A stretch of 6,355 nucleotides of DNA from Clostridiales bacterium (GTDB lineage: Bacteria; Bacillota; Clostridia; Christensenellales; DUVY01), in assembly GCA_031290295.1 (NCBI GenBank), contig JAITNT010000160.1, positions 1 to 6,355 on the forward strand, in the 5' to 3' direction. Of this stretch, positions 5,542-6,355 are shown piece after piece; within the stretch, counting starts at the first letter, position 1, and each line of letters starts with the position of its first letter. The notes beneath the pieces are model-generated. The model was given only the letters and a program-made list of their open reading frames with translations, had not been told where the DNA came from and did no database searches. Both the position numbers and the translations under genes were made by a program.

Positions 5542-5568
5542 GGGCGAACGCATTTAATGCGTTCGCCC
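5542..5568. repeat. 27-bp near-perfect palindrome (dispersed repeat, copy 2)
   Basis: Arms of 12 bp, GGGCGAACGCAT (5542-5553) and its exact complement (5557-5568), surround TTA. The right 20 bases recur with one mismatch at 915-934. It starts 7 nt after the preceding 14-bp hairpin, giving two stable stem-loops in tandem between convergent genes. It reads nearly the same on both strands, so it could end transcription from both sides, but neither flank has a T-run. A member of an intergenic palindromic repeat family is the other reading. Confidence 0.6.
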
Positions 5569-5608
5569 GAGGTCGGCTAGACCGGGTAAATAAAAAGACA
5601 GTTTTTCG

Positions 5609-5702
5609 CTTTATCTTAGTCGTTATCTTGTATGTTTTCTTAGTCGTTTTTAGCGTACAAGATGTTCGAGGGTATGAAAAAAGCACATAGGATAAAGTAC
5701 TC
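5609..5702. repeat. AT-rich nest of direct and inverted repeats
   Basis: This stretch contains the 11-bp direct repeat TCTTAGTCGTT at 5614-5624 and 5638-5648 (24-bp period), an inverted repeat ATCTTGTATGTT/AGCGTACAAGAT at 5625-5636 and 5652-5663 (12 pairs including two wobbles), and outer arms CTTTATC (5609-5615) and GATAAAG (5691-5697). On the minus strand, a weak 5-bp stem (5683-5701, one wobble) is followed by a six-T run (5677-5682), a possible intrinsic terminator for the Fic gene. No gene is seen here. The clustering could mark a recombination or attachment site, or simply overlapping terminators. Confidence 0.4.
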
Positions 5703-5722
5703 GACGCATGTTATTTTTATAA

Positions 5723-6355
5723 TTATTTTCTGAAGTATCTCTGATTTCCGCTTGTAGGCTTGTCCGGAACGGTTAATCCGATCAGCCCGGCTTCTATAGC
5801 CGGGTGCAGATAATTTGCGCGAAACGTCGGCTTAGATTTAAGACCTAAAAGCTCCATTATTTCATTTGCGCTCATCGGGTATTCCCGCATGACGGCAAGC
5901 AAGCTTCTTACGCGCTCGCCGATGTGATTTATATGCTCCCGCGCGTCCGTGACCGCACCGTTTACCGCGTCCAGCGCGGCTTTCAGCATATACATGATAA
6001 ACGGATTTGAGTTGCCGGCGCGGGTTGACTCCGTAATGGCGTCGTAGTATTCCTGCTGCCGCGCTTTGACGATACTCTCAATCGGAATCCATTCAAACAC
6101 GGGCTTCCAAGCGGAAAGAATTACCGTTTGCCACAGCCGCCCCATTCTGCCGTTGCCGTCTTGAAACGGGTGAATAAACTCAAACTCGTAATGAAACACG
6201 CTTGATTTTATCAACGGGTGCGCCTTGCCGGTTTTCAGCCAGTCGAATAGCTCGGTAATGAGTCCCGGCACATTTTTTGCGGGCGGAGCCATGTGAACGA
6301 CGTTGCCGTCGCCGTCAAACACTCCGACCTGCCCCGAACGCCAAGCCCCCGCCTT
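5723..6355 (-). CDS. Fic-domain protein with C-terminal winged-helix-like region (5' end outside window)
   Basis: The gene runs leftward; its frame is open to the right window edge, and residues upstream of the GTG at 6322 (AWRSGQVGV) still look like Fic sequence, so the N-terminus is missing. The catalytic motif is complete: HPFQDGNGRMGR, codons at 6172-6137, fitting HPFx(D/E)GNGRxxR, with the catalytic histidine and the phosphate-binding asparagine and arginines. Fic enzymes usually transfer AMP or another nucleotide part to hydroxyl side chains of target proteins. After the Fic core, the last 65 or so residues (MREYPMSANEIMELLGL to QRYFRK) look like a winged helix-turn-helix, common in the large class of stand-alone bacterial Fic proteins. 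An inhibitory helix with (S/T)xxxE(G/N), if present, would lie outside the window. It points toward the sulfur operon and shares no promoter with it; no functional link is apparent. The target is unknown. Confidence 0.9.
   Translation of the reverse strand, partial: KAGAWRSGQVGVFDGDGNVVHMAPPAKNVPGLITELFDWLKTGKAHPLIKSSVFHYEFEFIHPFQDGNGRMGRLWQTVILSAWKPVFEWIPIESIVKARQQEYYDAITESTRAGNSNPFIMYMLKAALDAVNGAVTDAREHINHIGERVRSLLAVMREYPMSANEIMELLGLKSKPTFRANYLHPAIEAGLIGLTVPDKPTSGNQRYFRK

Overview
The window carries a six-gene plus-strand sulfur-metabolism block (about positions 2-5469), followed by a convergent minus-strand Fic-domain gene that runs off the right edge. The source looks bacterial: short operon spacings, Shine-Dalgarno sites of the GGAGG/GAGAGG type, GTG/ATG starts and GC-rich genes separated by AT-richer gaps. 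The heavy use of GCG, CGC and GAC together with frequent ATA isoleucine codons suggests an uncultured, possibly Clostridia-like anaerobe. That placement is a weak inference; nothing in the window fixes the phylum.

Layout. (1) The 3' part of a PLP-dependent cysteine synthase of the CysM type (2-874, its first residues lie left of the window). (2) A JAMM/Mpn+ metalloprotease of the Mec type (995-1399). (3) A 184-nt AT-rich gap with two adjacent dyad symmetries, probably the control region of the genes that follow. (4) A tightly packed run: a CysO-like ubiquitin-fold sulfur carrier (1584-1871), a MoeZ-type E1 adenylyltransferase fused to a rhodanese domain (1865-3040), a Family 2A encapsulin shell protein of the SrpI type (3063-4019), and a SufS-type cysteine desulfurase with a low-complexity N-terminal extension of about 85 residues (4006-5469), the expected encapsulin cargo. 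(5) A 253-nt intergenic stretch (5470-5722) packed with inverted repeats. (6) The C-terminal part of a Fic-domain protein with a winged-helix-like tail (minus strand, 5723 to the right edge).

How the genes could work together. CysM, CysO, Mec and MoeZ form the complete set known from Mycobacterium tuberculosis for sulfide-independent cysteine synthesis: MoeZ adenylates and thiocarboxylates CysO, CysM adds CysO-thiocarboxylate to an activated serine, and Mec cleaves the cysteine from the CysO C-terminus. Family 2A encapsulins with a cysteine desulfurase cargo are known as sulfur-storing nanocompartments. Here both systems sit in one cluster and the E1, shell and cargo genes are nearly contiguous. 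The attractive inference is a compartment that strips or stores sulfur from cysteine, linked through the rhodanese domain to a carrier-protein route that rebuilds cysteine. A notable detail is that the carrier's diglycine is not terminal: four residues (SRRC) follow it, so the carrier should need proteolytic maturation, and the JAMM protease is the obvious candidate.
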